Origin: Polaromonas sp.
Lineage (GTDB): Bacteria; Pseudomonadota; Gammaproteobacteria; Burkholderiales; Burkholderiaceae_C
NCBI RefSeq assembly: GCF_018780625.1
Contig: NZ_JADMJK010000084.1
Coordinates: 1 to 36,707, forward strand
Length of the DNA stretch: 36,707 bases
Reading direction: 5' to 3'
A model generated the notes under the pieces. The model was not told the DNA's origin and made no database searches. It worked only from the letters and a program-made list of their open reading frames with translations. Shown here piece after piece: positions 15,642 through 24,496 of this stretch (within the stretch, counting starts at the first letter, position 1; each line of letters opens with the position of its first letter). The position numbers were made by a program, and so were the translations under genes.

Positions 15642-16109
15642 TCAGGCATGGCGGCCCGGCTGCGGGCGAAAGCGCGCTACGCGTGCGGCGCCAGACTGCG
15701 CGCTGGTGCGTACGCCCGAGCGGGCCTTGTACCAGCGCGGCGTAGCGCCCTGCTTGAGCCGCCACTTCTTTTTCGGGTGCTTGTATTCGGGAAACGACAC
15801 CATGCCAGGCAGCTCGTCACCGCTGGCCATGCCTGTGGCATCGGACCACGATTTTTCAAAGTCACTGGCGTTGGTCTGGATCGATTGCTCGACCTCGCGG
15901 GCCGCACCCTCGACGCTGTCCTTCATCTTTTTAAGCTCGTCGAGCTCCATGGAGCGGTTGACTTCCTGCTTGACGTCGGCCACGTAACGTTGCGCCTTGC
16001 CCAGCAAGGTGCCCACGGTGCGCGCCAGACGCGGCAGCTTTTCCGGACCGATCACGATCAGGGCTACAGCGCCAATCAGCGCAATTTTGGAAATGCCGAG
16101 GTCAATCAC
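15642..16109 (-). CDS. tatB: Sec-independent protein translocase subunit TatB
   Basis: TatB partners TatC in signal-peptide recognition. The 155-residue protein has the N-terminal helix [20 protein letters not shown], the hinge [10 protein letters not shown] and an amphipathic helix to about residue 65. The residue at position 4 is leucine, next to D3; the TatB-type start MIDLGISK matches and the TatA-type does not. The last 45 residues are strongly basic ([12 protein letters not shown] and then many Arg), which is unlike E. coli TatB. The gene lies between tatA (49 nt) and tatC (67 nt). Confidence 0.94.
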   Translation of the reverse strand: MIDLGISKIALIGAVALIVIGPEKLPRLARTVGTLLGKAQRYVADVKQEVNRSMELDELKKMKDSVEGAAREVEQSIQTNASDFEKSWSDATGMASGDELPGMVSFPEYKHPKKKWRLKQGATPRWYKARSGVRTSAQSGAARVARFRPQPGRHA

Positions 16110-16158
16110 GGCAGATCAATCAGACAAAGTGTCAGCACAAGCGGCATGTTGTCCCTGA

Positions 16159-16410
16159 TCAGGACTTTTGCCGGGCTTCAACGTCAATCGTGGTCTTGTC
16201 CGCTTTGTCGGCGGCCTGGGCATTGGTCACCTGGCTCGCAGGTGTGGCTGGCTGGTCGTCGGCAGATGACCCGCCTTCTTTCATGCCGTCTTTAAAGCCC
16301 TTGACAGCGCTGCCCAAGTCGCCGCCCATGTTTTTGAGTTTTTTGGTGCCGAACACCATCACCACGATCAGCAGCACGATCAACCAGTGCCAAATGGAAA
16401 GTCCACCCAT
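16159..16410 (-). CDS. tatA: Sec-independent protein translocase subunit TatA
   Basis: TatA oligomers form or weaken the membrane path used by the Tat system. The 83-residue protein has one transmembrane helix (about 5-20, [15 protein letters not shown]), the hinge FGTKKL and an amphipathic helix to about residue 45. A short hydrophilic tail follows. Size is normal. The ATG at 16410 has a good TAGGAG ribosome-binding site about 7 nt upstream. It is preceded by a 165-nt gap after the HIT gene, the largest gap at this end of the array, so a tat-specific promoter could lie there; no clear one is seen. Confidence 0.96.
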   Translation of the reverse strand: MGGLSIWHWLIVLLIVVMVFGTKKLKNMGGDLGSAVKGFKDGMKEGGSSADDQPATPASQVTNAQAADKADKTTIDVEARQKS

Positions 16411-16575
16411 GTTTTGCTCCTAATATGTAATTGCAGGTTTGCACGAAATTAAAGTGATTCTAAGGGCCTGACAAGTCAGATGCGGGCCAAAGACCGCCAC
16501 ACCCTTAAGTCTTCCAGTAAATATTAGTACCTTGCCGACCCCGGGGGTTCCCGCAGTGACTCAAAAAAATCCTCG

Positions 16576-16935
16576 TCAGCCCTTCAGCCACGGCCTCGGA
16601 CCGCCGATCACATGAAAATGCAGGTGATGCACTTCCTGCCCGCCTTCGGCGCCGGTATTGCTCACGAGGCGAAAACCGCCTTCCGGGTAGGGCTTGCAAC
16701 CCTGCTCCAGTGCCAGTTGGGGCGCCAGCACCATCATGCGCCCCAGCAGCGCCGCATGCTCAAGCCCCACCTGCGCCATCGACGGGATATGCGCCTTGGG
16801 AATGAGCAGGAAATGCACAGGCGCCCAAGGGTGGAGGTCGTGAAACGCAAACAGTTCGTCGTCCTCGTACACCTTGCGGCTGGGAACGGTCCCTGCGGCG
16901 ATTTTGCAAAAAATACAGTTGGCAGGATGGTTCAT
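16576..16935 (-). CDS. HIT family protein, HINT-like purine nucleotide phosphoramidase
   Basis: Histidine-triad proteins of the HINT branch hydrolyse nucleotide phosphoramidates such as adenosine phosphoramidates. The 119-residue protein starts MNHPANCIFCKI, with the usual CxxC, and carries the triad HLHFHV with H104, H106 and H108. Start ATG 16935 is chosen because family similarity begins there; the 45 residues in frame upstream have none and overlap the DUF4870 gene. Placement after hisE and before tatA is common in betaproteobacteria. The physiological substrate is unknown. Confidence 0.94.
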   Translation of the reverse strand: MNHPANCIFCKIAAGTVPSRKVYEDDELFAFHDLHPWAPVHFLLIPKAHIPSMAQVGLEHAALLGRMMVLAPQLALEQGCKPYPEGGFRLVSNTGAEGGQEVHHLHFHVIGGPRPWLKG

Positions 16936-16981
16936 GCGCTGGTTCAGGATCGTTCGGTTGTCAAAGGCGGAATAAGGCTGA

Positions 16982-17332
16982 TCAGGGCAGGCGCTGGCTG
17001 TTAAAGCGCATCCAGCCCCGCACGCAGCGGTACAAGTACCAGAGCCATACAATCCCGTAGGCGATGGCACCCGGCATGACCAGCAGCAGCCACAACGGCG
17101 ACAGCAGCACCAGCCACAGCAAGGTCCACCAGAAGGTACGGATCATGTAGCCGTGGTGCGCGATGTACAGCGAATCGGACTCGTCGGCACGCCGGATGTA
17201 GTTGACGATGAGCGCGATCACCGCAAACACGCCGCCGCTGAACCAGGCCAGGGTGTGCAGGCCGTACAGCACATGCATCACAGTGCGGTCATTGGGATTG
17301 CGGCCATCCCTGTCGATCAATTCGTTGTTCAT
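16982..17332 (-). CDS. DUF4870-like small membrane protein
   Basis: This 116-residue protein has about three membrane segments: about 22-45 (HTLAWFSGGVFAVIALIVNYI), about 67-86 and about 88-105. The pattern matches DUF4870, a family without an established function. The gene starts 3 nt after the hisE stop and is followed 46 nt later by the HIT gene, so it is almost certainly expressed with the histidine genes. No catalytic motif is visible. Family placement is moderately sure; function is unknown. Confidence 0.82.
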   Translation of the reverse strand: MNNELIDRDGRNPNDRTVMHVLYGLHTLAWFSGGVFAVIALIVNYIRRADESDSLYIAHHGYMIRTFWWTLLWLVLLSPLWLLLVMPGAIAYGIVWLWYLYRCVRGWMRFNSQRLP

Positions 17333-17335
17333 GGA

Positions 17336-17719
17336 TCAGGCCTTCTCGTGCGCTTCGCGGTGTTGCGCCTTGCGCAGCGCCTTTTCTTCAATCCCGCTGG
17401 TGCCTTCGCGGCGCTCCAACTCGGCCATCACGTCAGCGGGCGTCAAACCGTAGTGAACCAGCGCAATCAGGCTGTGAAACCACAGATCAGCCACCTCGCC
17501 GACCAGCTTGGCCTTGAGTTCGGCCGTGGTGCCGCCGTAGTCGAGATCCTTGGCGGCCATCACGGTTTCGGTCGCTTCTTCGCCGATTTTCTTCAGGAAG
17601 GCATCCGGCCCCTTGTGCAGCAGGCGCGCCACATAGCTTTTTTCAGGGTCGCCGCCGTGGGCCGGCATGCGGCCTTCAATGGTCTGCGCCAGGCGCTGGA
17701 GGGTATCGTTGGAGGACAT
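17336..17719 (-). CDS. hisE: phosphoribosyl-ATP pyrophosphatase HisE
   Basis: HisE hydrolyses PR-ATP to PR-AMP, the second step of histidine synthesis. The 127-residue protein has the all-alpha MazG-like fold signature: [16 protein letters not shown], then [14 protein letters not shown], supplying the acidic metal ligands. I start at ATG 17719 ([12 protein letters not shown]); the 23 residues in frame upstream overlap the end of hisI and look non-homologous. HisE is separate from HisI here, unlike the fused HisIE of E. coli. It lies 17 nt after hisI and 3 nt before the DUF4870 gene. The C-terminal 25 residues are highly charged. Confidence 0.96.
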   Translation of the reverse strand: MSSNDTLQRLAQTIEGRMPAHGGDPEKSYVARLLHKGPDAFLKKIGEEATETVMAAKDLDYGGTTAELKAKLVGEVADLWFHSLIALVHYGLTPADVMAELERREGTSGIEEKALRKAQHREAHEKA

Positions 17720-17736
17720 GTTCGCTTCGATCCCGG

Positions 17737-18126
17737 TTATTTGTAGATGCTGGCAGGGTCTTTCAAGACCGGCTCGGTGACGACCCACTGGCCGTCCTGG
17801 TAGAGGCTGAAAAAGCAGCTGTGGCGGCCAGTGTGGCAGGCAATCCCCGGCTCGTGGCCTAATTGGGTCACCTTGAGCAGCACCACGTCGTTGTCGCAGT
17901 CGAGCCGGATTTCATGCACGACCTGGGTGTGACCCGACTCCTCGCCCTTGTGCCACAGGCGTCCGCGCGAGCGGCTGAAGTAGACCGCCTGACCCAGCTC
18001 GGCAGTTTTTTGCAGCGCCTCGCGGTTCATCCAGGCAAACATCAGCACGTCGCCGCTGGCGGCTTCCTGCGCAATCACCGGGACCAGGCCCTTGTCGTCC
18101 CAACGGACAGTTTCTAACCAATTCAT
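17737..18126 (-). CDS. hisI: phosphoribosyl-AMP cyclohydrolase HisI
   Basis: HisI opens the purine ring of PR-AMP, the third step of histidine synthesis. The 129-residue protein is the stand-alone form. Zinc and magnesium ligands are visible in [11 protein letters not shown] and [10 protein letters not shown], and the substrate region [16 protein letters not shown] is typical. The ATG at 18126 has only a weak ribosome-binding site. A 136-nt gap separates it from hisF, unusually large for this cluster, and holds a GCTAT-N7-ATAGC-type repeat at 18198-18214 and nothing else recognisable. Confidence 0.97.
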   Translation of the reverse strand: MNWLETVRWDDKGLVPVIAQEAASGDVLMFAWMNREALQKTAELGQAVYFSRSRGRLWHKGEESGHTQVVHEIRLDCDNDVVLLKVTQLGHEPGIACHTGRHSCFFSLYQDGQWVVTEPVLKDPASIYK

Positions 18127-18197
18127 GGAAGCTATTGTCGACGATTGCGGCTGGCTGATATTGCACAGTCCAGGCGCCTTGGAAATGGAAGTAAATT

Positions 18198-18214
18198 GCT
18201 CTTGTATTTATAGC
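18198..18214 (-). repeat. GCTAT-N7-ATAGC repeat, copy in the hisF-hisI gap
   Basis: Positions 18198-18202 (GCTCT, one mismatch to GCTAT) and 18210-18214 (ATAGC) keep the 7-nt spacer seen in the other copies. The spacer is A/T-rich, and its sequence TGTATTT is identical to the spacer of the minus-strand reading of the gltD-gltB copy. The GCTTGCGC-type flank is not kept here. Confidence 0.5.
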
Positions 18215-18262
18215 AAACAAAACCACCTGACAGGGCTAATACCCCCCTGAAACGCTTGAACT

Positions 18263-19042
18263 TCAGAGGCGAACCGGAATGCCGCGTTCGGCCATGTACT
18301 GCTTGGCCTGCTGCACGGTGTACTCGCCGTAGTGAAAGATGCTGGCCGCCAGCACCGCATCGGCACCGCCAATCTGGATGCCGTCGGCCAGATGCGCCAG
18401 GTTGCCAACACCGCCCGAGGCAATCACGGGCACACTGACCGCGTCGCTCACCGCACGGGTCAGCGCCAGGTCAAAGCCCGACTTGGTGCCATCGCGGTCC
18501 ATGCTGGTCAGCAATATCTCACCCGCGCCGCGCCGCGCCATTTCGGTGGCCCAAGCCACGGCATCAAGGCCGGTGTTCTTGCGTCCGCCATGGCTGTACA
18601 CATCCCAGCCAGCGCCGCGCGCCAGGGCGTCTTCTGCGCTGCGGCGCTTGGCGTCAATCGCCACCACGATGCACTGCGCGCCGTACTTGGCCGACGCGTC
18701 TTCAATCACCTGCGGATTGGCCAGCGCCGCCGAGTTAAAACTGGTTTTATCCGCACCGGCATTGAGCAGGCGGCGCACGTCCTCGACCGTGCGCACCCCG
18801 CCGCCGACGGTGAGCGGAATGAACACCTGTGACGCCACCGCTTCGATGATGTGCAGGATCAGGTCGCGCCCGTCGCTGGTGGCGGTGATGTCAAGAAACG
18901 TCAACTCGTCCGCGCCCTGGTCGTTGTAACGCGCGGCAATCTCAACCGGGTCGCCCGCATCGCGCAGTTCGGTGAAATTAACGCCCTTGACGACCCGGCC
19001 GCCGGTCACGTCGAGGCAGGGAATGATGCGTTTAGCTAGCAT
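18263..19042 (-). CDS. hisF: imidazole glycerol phosphate synthase cyclase subunit HisF
   Basis: HisF, with the glutaminase HisH, turns PRFAR and ammonia into imidazole glycerol phosphate and AICAR. The 259-residue TIM barrel has both catalytic aspartates, D11 (IPCLDV) and D130 (VAIDAKR). The phosphate-binding loops GGGVRT and SGGVGN are also intact. I start at ATG 19042; the 38 residues in frame upstream come from the intergenic repeat and have no homology. The gene follows hisA after a 131-nt gap occupied largely by a GC-rich dispersed repeat. Confidence 0.97.
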   Translation of the reverse strand: MLAKRIIPCLDVTGGRVVKGVNFTELRDAGDPVEIAARYNDQGADELTFLDITATSDGRDLILHIIEAVASQVFIPLTVGGGVRTVEDVRRLLNAGADKTSFNSAALANPQVIEDASAKYGAQCIVVAIDAKRRSAEDALARGAGWDVYSHGGRKNTGLDAVAWATEMARRGAGEILLTSMDRDGTKSGFDLALTRAVSDAVSVPVIASGGVGNLAHLADGIQIGGADAVLAASIFHYGEYTVQQAKQYMAERGIPVRL

Positions 19043-19098
19043 GGTGAGGCAGCACAATGGCCAAGGTAAAAAACATGAACGCCAACGGCCGCCGCGCC

Positions 19099-19167
19099 GG
19101 GCCGCCCCAAGCAAGGCCAGCACCCTCGGGGGGCAGCGCGGCACACGAAGTGGCAAGCGTGGGGGCC
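19099..19167 (-). repeat. GC-rich dispersed repeat, copy 1 (hisA-hisF gap)
   Basis: This stretch shares a long alignable core with 26114-26172. Common pieces are a C-run/G-run stem, GGGGGGCAG, CACACG-AGTGG and CGTGGGGGC. It starts 6 nt past the hisA stop codon, and its orientation relative to transcription is the same as copy 2. Similar short GC-rich elements are, to my knowledge, frequent in Comamonadaceae genomes; copy number cannot be judged from this window. Confidence 0.65.
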
Positions 19168-19173
19168 ATATTT

Positions 19174-19914
19174 CTAGCCGTTGAGTTCATCAGCGCGTGT
19201 CTGCGCCGCTTCAAAGTCGAGATCGCCGCTGTAGATGGAGCGGCCGCAGATCACGCCCTGAACGCCCTCGTCTTCCACGGAGCACAGCGCGTCGATGTCG
19301 GCCATGTTGGACAGCCCGCCCGAGGCGATGACGGGAATCGTCAGCGCCTGCGCCAGCCTGACGGTGGCTTCAATGTTGATGCCGCTGAGCATGCCGTCGC
19401 GGCCGATGTCGGTGTAGATGATGGACTCGACACCGTAGTCCTGGAATTTCTTGCCCAGGTCGACCACTTCGTGGCCGGTCAGCTTGCTCCAGCCGTCGGT
19501 GGCCACCTTGCCGTCCTTGGCATCGAGCCCGACGATGATGTGGCCGCCAAAGGCGGTGCAGGCGTCCTGCAGAAAGCCGGGATTCTTCACGGCAGCGGTG
19601 CCGATGATGACGTAGCGCAGGCCGGCATCAAGGTAACGCTCAATGGTGTCCAGATCCCGAATGCCGCCGCCCAATTGCACGTCGACTTCGTTGCCCACTT
19701 CCGCCAGGATGCGCCGGATCGCCGCCTCGTTTTTGGGCTTGCCCGCAAACGCGCCGTTCAGGTCCACCAGATGCAGGCGGCGCGCGCCCTTGTTGACCCA
19801 GCTGCGCGCCATGGCGGCCGGGTCTTCGCTGAAGATGGTGGATTGATCCATGTCGCCCTGTATCAGGCGAACGCAGTGACCGTCTTTCAAGTCAATCGCG
19901 GGGATGAGTAGCAT
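19174..19914 (-). CDS. hisA: ProFAR isomerase HisA
   Basis: HisA isomerises ProFAR to PRFAR by an Amadori rearrangement, the fourth step of histidine synthesis. The 246-residue TIM barrel has the two catalytic aspartates, D8 (IPAIDLKDG) and D131 (VGLDAKDG). The phosphate-binding motifs LGGGIRD and ASGGLSN are intact, as is the loop [11 protein letters not shown]. It lies between hisH (84-nt gap) and hisF. The hisH-hisA gap contains a 6-bp GC hairpin at 19961-19976 with a T-rich stretch about 10 nt after it, too weak to call a terminator. Confidence 0.97.
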   Translation of the reverse strand: MLLIPAIDLKDGHCVRLIQGDMDQSTIFSEDPAAMARSWVNKGARRLHLVDLNGAFAGKPKNEAAIRRILAEVGNEVDVQLGGGIRDLDTIERYLDAGLRYVIIGTAAVKNPGFLQDACTAFGGHIIVGLDAKDGKVATDGWSKLTGHEVVDLGKKFQDYGVESIIYTDIGRDGMLSGINIEATVRLAQALTIPVIASGGLSNMADIDALCSVEDEGVQGVICGRSIYSGDLDFEAAQTRADELNG

Positions 19915-19960
19915 GTTGAGGTAAAGAGAAAGCGAAAAGTGGGTTAAAACAAGGCAATGA

Positions 19961-19976
19961 GCCCGGTGGGCCGGGC
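19961..19976 (-). other. small GC hairpin between hisH and hisA
   Basis: GCCCGG (19961-19966) pairs perfectly with CCGGGC (19971-19976) around a 4-nt loop. On the minus strand TTGTTTT appears about 10 nt later, too far for a typical intrinsic terminator. It may be a pause site or a processing stem within the his transcript. Confidence 0.35.
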
Positions 19977-19998
19977 GGCATCGACGGCGAAGGGGGCT

Positions 19999-20667
19999 TC
20001 AGGGATTCCAGTGCAGGAAATTTCGGTACAGCACCAGCCCATGATCAGCACTTTTTTCAGGGTGGAACTGCGTTGCAAAAATATTATCGCGCGCAATCGC
20101 GGCAGCAAAGCGCCCGCCGTAGTCGGCCTCGCCGGCAATGTGGCGTGCATCCGACGGCTTGGCGTAAAAGCTGTGCACAAAGTAGAAATACGCGCCGTCA
20201 GGCACGCCCGCCCACACCGGATGCACAGGCCGGGTCTGATAAACCTGGTTCCAGCCCATTTGCGGCACCTTGTAGCGGCTACCATCGGGCTGCAGCTTGC
20301 CGGCCAAATCAAACTTGACGACTTCGCCATGAATCAGGCCCAGGCCTGGCGTTGCGGCGCCGTCCAGCCCCTCGTGGCTGTTGTCGAGCAGCATCTGCAT
20401 GCCGACGCACACGCCAAACAGCGGTTTGTGGGCGGCGGCGTGCAGCACCGCTTCCTGCAGGCCCGATTCGGCGAGTGCGCGCATGCAATCGTGCATGGCA
20501 CCCTGGCCCGGCAACACCACGCGCTCGGCATCGAACACGTCCTGCGCGCGCGACGTGACCACGACCTCGTAGCCGCTGCCCTGCGCCACATGCTGGACCG
20601 CTTGCGAGACCGAACGAAGATTGCCCGAACCATAGTCAAGCACCGCGACTGTTTTCAAGTTGGACAT
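19999..20667 (-). CDS. hisH: imidazole glycerol phosphate synthase glutaminase subunit HisH
   Basis: HisH is the class I glutamine amidotransferase that supplies ammonia to HisF. The 222-residue protein has the nucleophile C87 (GVCVGMQML) and the His-Glu pair H202 and E204 (FHPEKS). The N-terminal [10 protein letters not shown] and the oxyanion-strand [10 protein letters not shown] are also intact. It lies downstream of hisB after a 117-nt gap containing a GCTAT-N7-ATAGC repeat. Length and motifs are normal. Confidence 0.97.
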   Translation of the reverse strand: MSNLKTVAVLDYGSGNLRSVSQAVQHVAQGSGYEVVVTSRAQDVFDAERVVLPGQGAMHDCMRALAESGLQEAVLHAAAHKPLFGVCVGMQMLLDNSHEGLDGAATPGLGLIHGEVVKFDLAGKLQPDGSRYKVPQMGWNQVYQTRPVHPVWAGVPDGAYFYFVHSFYAKPSDARHIAGEADYGGRFAAAIARDNIFATQFHPEKSADHGLVLYRNFLHWNP

Positions 20668-20697
20668 TCAAAAAAGAAAAGTAAGAGAAAAATAAAT

Positions 20698-20723
20698 GCT
20701 ATAAAATTAATAGCTGTAAGCAC
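20698..20723 (+). repeat. GCTAT-N7-ATAGC repeat, copy in the hisB-hisH gap
   Basis: GCTAT (20698-20702) and ATAGC (20710-20714) flank a 7-nt A/T spacer, followed by TGTAAGCAC, a degraded form of the TGCTTGCGC flank of other copies. The repeat is 30 nt upstream of the hisH ATG in the minus-strand array. Nothing else is recognisable in this 117-nt gap. Confidence 0.6.
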
Positions 20724-20784
20724 ATGGCCTTATTAGGCTGCAGCCATAAAACATGCTTGAAATCACCAAGAAACTGCCAGCCGC

Positions 20785-21405
20785 CTACAACGAGCCTTTG
20801 GTCGACGGGATCACACCCACAGAACGCGGATCTATTTCCAGCGCCATGCGCAAGGCGCGGGCAAAAGCCTTGAACACCGTTTCGGCCTGGTGGTGCGCGT
20901 TCTCGCCCTTGAGGTTGTCGATGTGCAGCGTGACAAACGCATGGTTCACAAACCCCTGAAAAAATTCGTAGGCAAGCTGGCTGTCAAACGTGCCAATCAT
21001 GCTGCTCTTGAAGGGAACGTTCATGACCAGGCCAGGCCGACCCGAAAAGTCGACCACCACGCGTGACAGCGCCTCGTCAAGCGGCACATAGGCATGGCCA
21101 TAACGGCGCAGGCCCTTTTTGTCACCCACGGCCTGGGCCACCGCCTGGCCCAGCGTGATGCCGACGTCTTCCACCGTGTGGTGGCCGTCAATGTGCAGGT
21201 CGCCCTCGGCGTGAATGTCCAGGTCAATCAGGCCGTGGCGGGCAATCTGATCGAGCATGTGGTCAAAAAAGCCGATGCCGGTGGAAAGTTTGGACTGGCC
21301 GGTGCCGTCCAGGTTGACCTTGACGGTGATTTTGGTCTCGGCCGTGTTGCGCGAGACTTCGGCAGTGCGGGGTGCGGTAATAGGGGCAGGAGTCTGTAAG
21401 GTCAT
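20785..21405 (-). CDS. hisB: imidazoleglycerol-phosphate dehydratase HisB (monofunctional)
   Basis: HisB dehydrates imidazole glycerol phosphate to imidazole acetol phosphate. The 206-residue protein has only the dehydratase domain. Manganese-ligand motifs are visible as [24 protein letters not shown] and the late [19 protein letters not shown] segment (read here as [15 protein letters not shown]). The HAD-type histidinol-phosphatase domain fused to E. coli HisB is absent. The ATG overlaps the hisC stop by 4 nt. Since no other phosphatase candidate is in the window, that step must be encoded elsewhere. Confidence 0.97.
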   Translation of the reverse strand: MTLQTPAPITAPRTAEVSRNTAETKITVKVNLDGTGQSKLSTGIGFFDHMLDQIARHGLIDLDIHAEGDLHIDGHHTVEDVGITLGQAVAQAVGDKKGLRRYGHAYVPLDEALSRVVVDFSGRPGLVMNVPFKSSMIGTFDSQLAYEFFQGFVNHAFVTLHIDNLKGENAHHQAETVFKAFARALRMALEIDPRSVGVIPSTKGSL

Positions 21406-22487
21406 AGGGAGTCTTCAAGCGCTGCCAGCATTTGCGCGTTTTCTTCGGCGGTGCCCACCGTGACGCGCAAACAATTGGCCAGCAATGGATGCATTTTAGA
21501 AACGTTTTTTACCAGCACCTTGCGCAAGCGCATGCCTTCGAAGGTTTTAGACGCGTCGGCCACGCGCAGCAAGATCATGTTGGCGTCGCTTTTCCAGACT
21601 TTGACGCCTTTCATGGCGCTCAGCGCGTCCATCAGCAAGGCGCGCTGGGCGATGAGGTCTTGCGCCTGCTCGGCAAACACCTCGCGGTGCTCCAGCGCAA
21701 ACAAGGCGCACTCGTAGTCAAGCACACTGATGTTGTAGGGTGGGCGCACCTTGTCAATTTCGGCGATCAGGGCGTGCGGGCCCATCAGGTACCCCAGGCG
21801 CACGCCAGCCAGCCCGAACTTGCTCAGGGTGCGCATGAGCAGCACATGGCTGTGCCTGGCGATGCGGTCAATATAGCTCTTGCTCGAAAACGGCTGGTAG
21901 GCCTCGTCCATCACAACCAGTCCGCCCTGCGCGCCCACGGCATCAATGATCTTCTCGATCACCGCGTCGTCCCACAGATTGGCTGTGGGGTTGTTGGGGT
22001 AGGCCAGGTAGGTGATGGACGGCTTGTGCAGGCGAACAGCGGCCAGCATGGCCGCTTCGTCGAGCTCGAAGTCGGGCGTCAGATCGACGCCGATGAACTT
22101 CAGGCCCTGCAGCTGCGCGCTCATGCCGTACATCACAAAACCCGGCAGCGGCGCCAGCACGGAGGCGCCGGGCATCGCGCAGGCCAGGGCCAGCAGCGAG
22201 ATCAGTTCGTCCGAGCCATTGCCCAGCATGATGTCAAAGCCGTCAGGCATCTGCGCATAGTCGGCCAGGGCCTTGCGCAGGTCATTGACGCGGCCGTCGG
22301 GGTAGCGGTTCAGCGCCAGGGCGCCCAGCCGCTGCCCCAGGTGGGCCTGCAAACCGGCGGGCAGGCGGTGCGGATTTTCCATGGCATCGAGCTTGACCAT
22401 GCCGGCCGAGTCCTGAACCGCGTAGGCATGCATGGATTGCACGTCCTGGCGTATCAGTTTTTTGAGTTTGGGGTCAAGGACAGTCAT
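21402..22487 (-). CDS. hisC: histidinol-phosphate aminotransferase HisC
   Basis: HisC transfers the amino group of glutamate to imidazole acetol phosphate using PLP. The 361-residue fold-type I aminotransferase has the Schiff-base lysine K223 in [14 protein letters not shown]. The YPNNPTAN loop carries the ring-stacking/phosphate asparagines at 165-166, and D194 with Y197 lies in [10 protein letters not shown]. The ATG overlaps the hisD stop by one base (TGATG) and the gene overlaps hisB by 4 nt, so hisD-C-B are tightly coupled. No unusual features. Confidence 0.97.
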   Translation of the reverse strand: MTVLDPKLKKLIRQDVQSMHAYAVQDSAGMVKLDAMENPHRLPAGLQAHLGQRLGALALNRYPDGRVNDLRKALADYAQMPDGFDIMLGNGSDELISLLALACAMPGASVLAPLPGFVMYGMSAQLQGLKFIGVDLTPDFELDEAAMLAAVRLHKPSITYLAYPNNPTANLWDDAVIEKIIDAVGAQGGLVVMDEAYQPFSSKSYIDRIARHSHVLLMRTLSKFGLAGVRLGYLMGPHALIAEIDKVRPPYNISVLDYECALFALEHREVFAEQAQDLIAQRALLMDALSAMKGVKVWKSDANMILLRVADASKTFEGMRLRKVLVKNVSKMHPLLANCLRVTVGTAEENAQMLAALEDSL

Positions 22488-23827
22488 CAGTTCGCTCTCA
22501 TGTCGGGGACGGGCTGCAGGCGCATTTCGGCGGCGCGGGCGTGGGCCTGCAGGCCTTCGCCATAGGCCAGTTCAGCGGCGATTTTCCCCAGCACCTGCGC
22601 GCCAGCTTCACTGACCTCGATCAGGCTGGAGCGTTTCTGGAAGTCATACACGCCAAGCGGGCTGGAAAAGCGCGCCGTGCCGCTGGTGGGCAGCACATGG
22701 TTGGGGCCAGCGCAGTAGTCGCCCAGGCTTTCGCTGGTGTAGGCGCCCAGGAAAATGGCGCCGGCGTGCCTGAGCAGCGGCTCCCAGCGGTGCGGCTCGC
22801 GGCTGCTGACCTCCAGGTGCTCGGGCGCGATGCGGTTGCTGATCTCGCAGGCCTCTTCCATGCTGCGTGTGTGAATCAGCGCGCCCCGGTCGCTCAGCGA
22901 CCTGACAATGATGGCGGCGCGCGGCATGCTTGGCAGCAGGCGGTCGATGGCTTCCTGCACGGCGTCGATGTAGGCGGCGTCGGGGCACAGCAGGATGCTT
23001 TGCGCCAGCTCGTCGTGCTCGGCCTGGCTGAACAGGTCCATCGCCACCCAGTCGGCGGGCGTGGTGCCGTCAGCCAGCACCAAAATCTCGGACGGACCGG
23101 CAATCATGTCGATGCCGACCGTGCCGAACACGCGCTTTTTGGCGCTCGCCACATAGGCGTTGCCGGGGCCGGTGATCTTGTCGACCTTGGGCACGGTGGC
23201 CGTGCCGTAGGCCAGCGCGGCCACGGCCTGGGCCCCGCCAATGGTGAAGGCGCGCGTGACGCCGGCCACGTAGGCGGCGGCCAGCACCAGGGCGTTTTTT
23301 TCACCCTTGGGCGTGGGCACGACCATGATGATTTCGCCGACGCCGGCCACATGGGCGGGAATCGCGTTCATCAGCACCGACGACGGGTAAGCCGCCTTGC
23401 CGCCCGGCACATAGATGCCGACCCGGTCCAGCGGCGTGACCTTTTGGCCCAGCAGCGTGCCGTCTTCGTCGCGGTAGCTCCAGCTTTCGCCGTTGGCCTT
23501 TTTTTGCGCCTCGTGATAGCTGCGCACGCGCCGGGCAGCGGCCTGCAGCGCATCACGCTGGGCGGGCGGAATCGCTTCAAACGCGGCTTTGAGTTCGGCC
23601 TGCGAGAGTTCGAGTTCACCCATGGAACCCACGTTCAAGCCGTCAAAGCGCGCGGTGTACTCCAGCACGGCGGCGTCGCCGCGCTGCTGCACGTCGGCCA
23701 GGATATCGGCCACGCGCGCCTCGATCGCCGCGTCGGTATCGGCAGACCAATGCAGCCGCGCCTTGAATTTAGCCTCAAAATCGGCATCAGCGCATGAAAG
23801 ACGGGCGGGATTAGCTACTAAGTTCAT
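22487..23827 (-). CDS. hisD: histidinol dehydrogenase HisD
   Basis: HisD oxidises L-histidinol to histidine in two NAD-dependent steps with a zinc-bound active site. The 446-residue protein has the expected [19 protein letters not shown] segment, [22 protein letters not shown] and the catalytic IAPEHLEV. The late [15 protein letters not shown] is also intact. It lies downstream of hisG with a 30-nt gap. The start ATG at 23827 lies inside an imperfect GCTAT-N7-GTAGC inverted repeat (23814-23830), so the first codons MNLVAN may derive from repeat sequence. No strong ribosome-binding site is evident. Confidence 0.97.
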   Translation of the reverse strand: MNLVANPARLSCADADFEAKFKARLHWSADTDAAIEARVADILADVQQRGDAAVLEYTARFDGLNVGSMGELELSQAELKAAFEAIPPAQRDALQAAARRVRSYHEAQKKANGESWSYRDEDGTLLGQKVTPLDRVGIYVPGGKAAYPSSVLMNAIPAHVAGVGEIIMVVPTPKGEKNALVLAAAYVAGVTRAFTIGGAQAVAALAYGTATVPKVDKITGPGNAYVASAKKRVFGTVGIDMIAGPSEILVLADGTTPADWVAMDLFSQAEHDELAQSILLCPDAAYIDAVQEAIDRLLPSMPRAAIIVRSLSDRGALIHTRSMEEACEISNRIAPEHLEVSSREPHRWEPLLRHAGAIFLGAYTSESLGDYCAGPNHVLPTSGTARFSSPLGVYDFQKRSSLIEVSEAGAQVLGKIAAELAYGEGLQAHARAAEMRLQPVPDMRAN

Positions 23828-23857
23828 AGCATTCCTGGTAAAGACAATAAAGACAAA

Positions 23858-24496
23858 TTAAGGGGCGACCGCCCGGGAAAAAGCATCAATCAGCTTGCGG
23901 ATCGGCGCCTGTTTGAGCTTGAGCGCGGTCTGGTTCACTACCAGGTGCGAGCTGATGTCCATGATGCGCTCAACCTCTACCAGGTGGTTGGCCTTGAGCG
24001 TGTTGCCGGTCGACACCAGGTCGACAATCGCATCGGCCAGGCCGGTCAGCGGCGCCAGCTCCATGCTGCCGTAGAGCTTGATCAGGTCAACGTGCACGCC
24101 CTTGGTCGCGAAAAAGTCGCGGGAAATAGCCACGTACTTGGTTGCCACTTTCAGGCGCGAGCCCTGCTTCACAGCGGCTGCGTAATCAAAGCCTTCGCGC
24201 ACAGCCACGCTGATGCGGCATTTGGCAATCTGCAGGTCCAGCGGCTGGTACAAACCGTCGCTGCCTGACTCCAGCAAGGTGTCCTTGCCGACCACGCCGA
24301 TGTCGGCGCCGCCGTACTGCACATAGGTCGGCACGTCGGTGGCACGCACCAGCACCACGCGCAGGTCTGGCTGGTTGGTATCCAGGATCAGCTTGCGCGA
24401 CTTTTCGGGGTCGTCGAGCACCTCGATACCGGCGGATTTGAGCAGCGGCAGGATGTCGTCGAAGATGCGGCCTTTGGAGAGGGCAAGGGTGATCAT
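23858..24496 (-). CDS. hisG: ATP phosphoribosyltransferase HisG, short form
   Basis: HisG condenses ATP and PRPP, the committed and feedback-controlled step of histidine synthesis. The 212-residue length is the short form, without the C-terminal regulatory domain of the about 300-residue E. coli enzyme. Catalytic-domain motifs are visible: [24 protein letters not shown] and [24 protein letters not shown]. Short HisG enzymes need HisZ, a histidyl-tRNA synthetase paralogue, for activity and histidine sensing; no hisZ is in this window. The ATG overlaps the murA stop by 4 nt, joining the his genes to the murA cluster. Confidence 0.97.
   Translation of the reverse strand: MITLALSKGRIFDDILPLLKSAGIEVLDDPEKSRKLILDTNQPDLRVVLVRATDVPTYVQYGGADIGVVGKDTLLESGSDGLYQPLDLQIAKCRISVAVREGFDYAAAVKQGSRLKVATKYVAISRDFFATKGVHVDLIKLYGSMELAPLTGLADAIVDLVSTGNTLKANHLVEVERIMDISSHLVVNQTALKLKQAPIRKLIDAFSRAVAP

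Noticed and set aside
19961..19976. Hairpin between hisH and hisA as a terminator inside the his genes
   Set aside because: The T-rich stretch is about 10 nt away and interrupted, and the his genes are expected to be co-transcribed.
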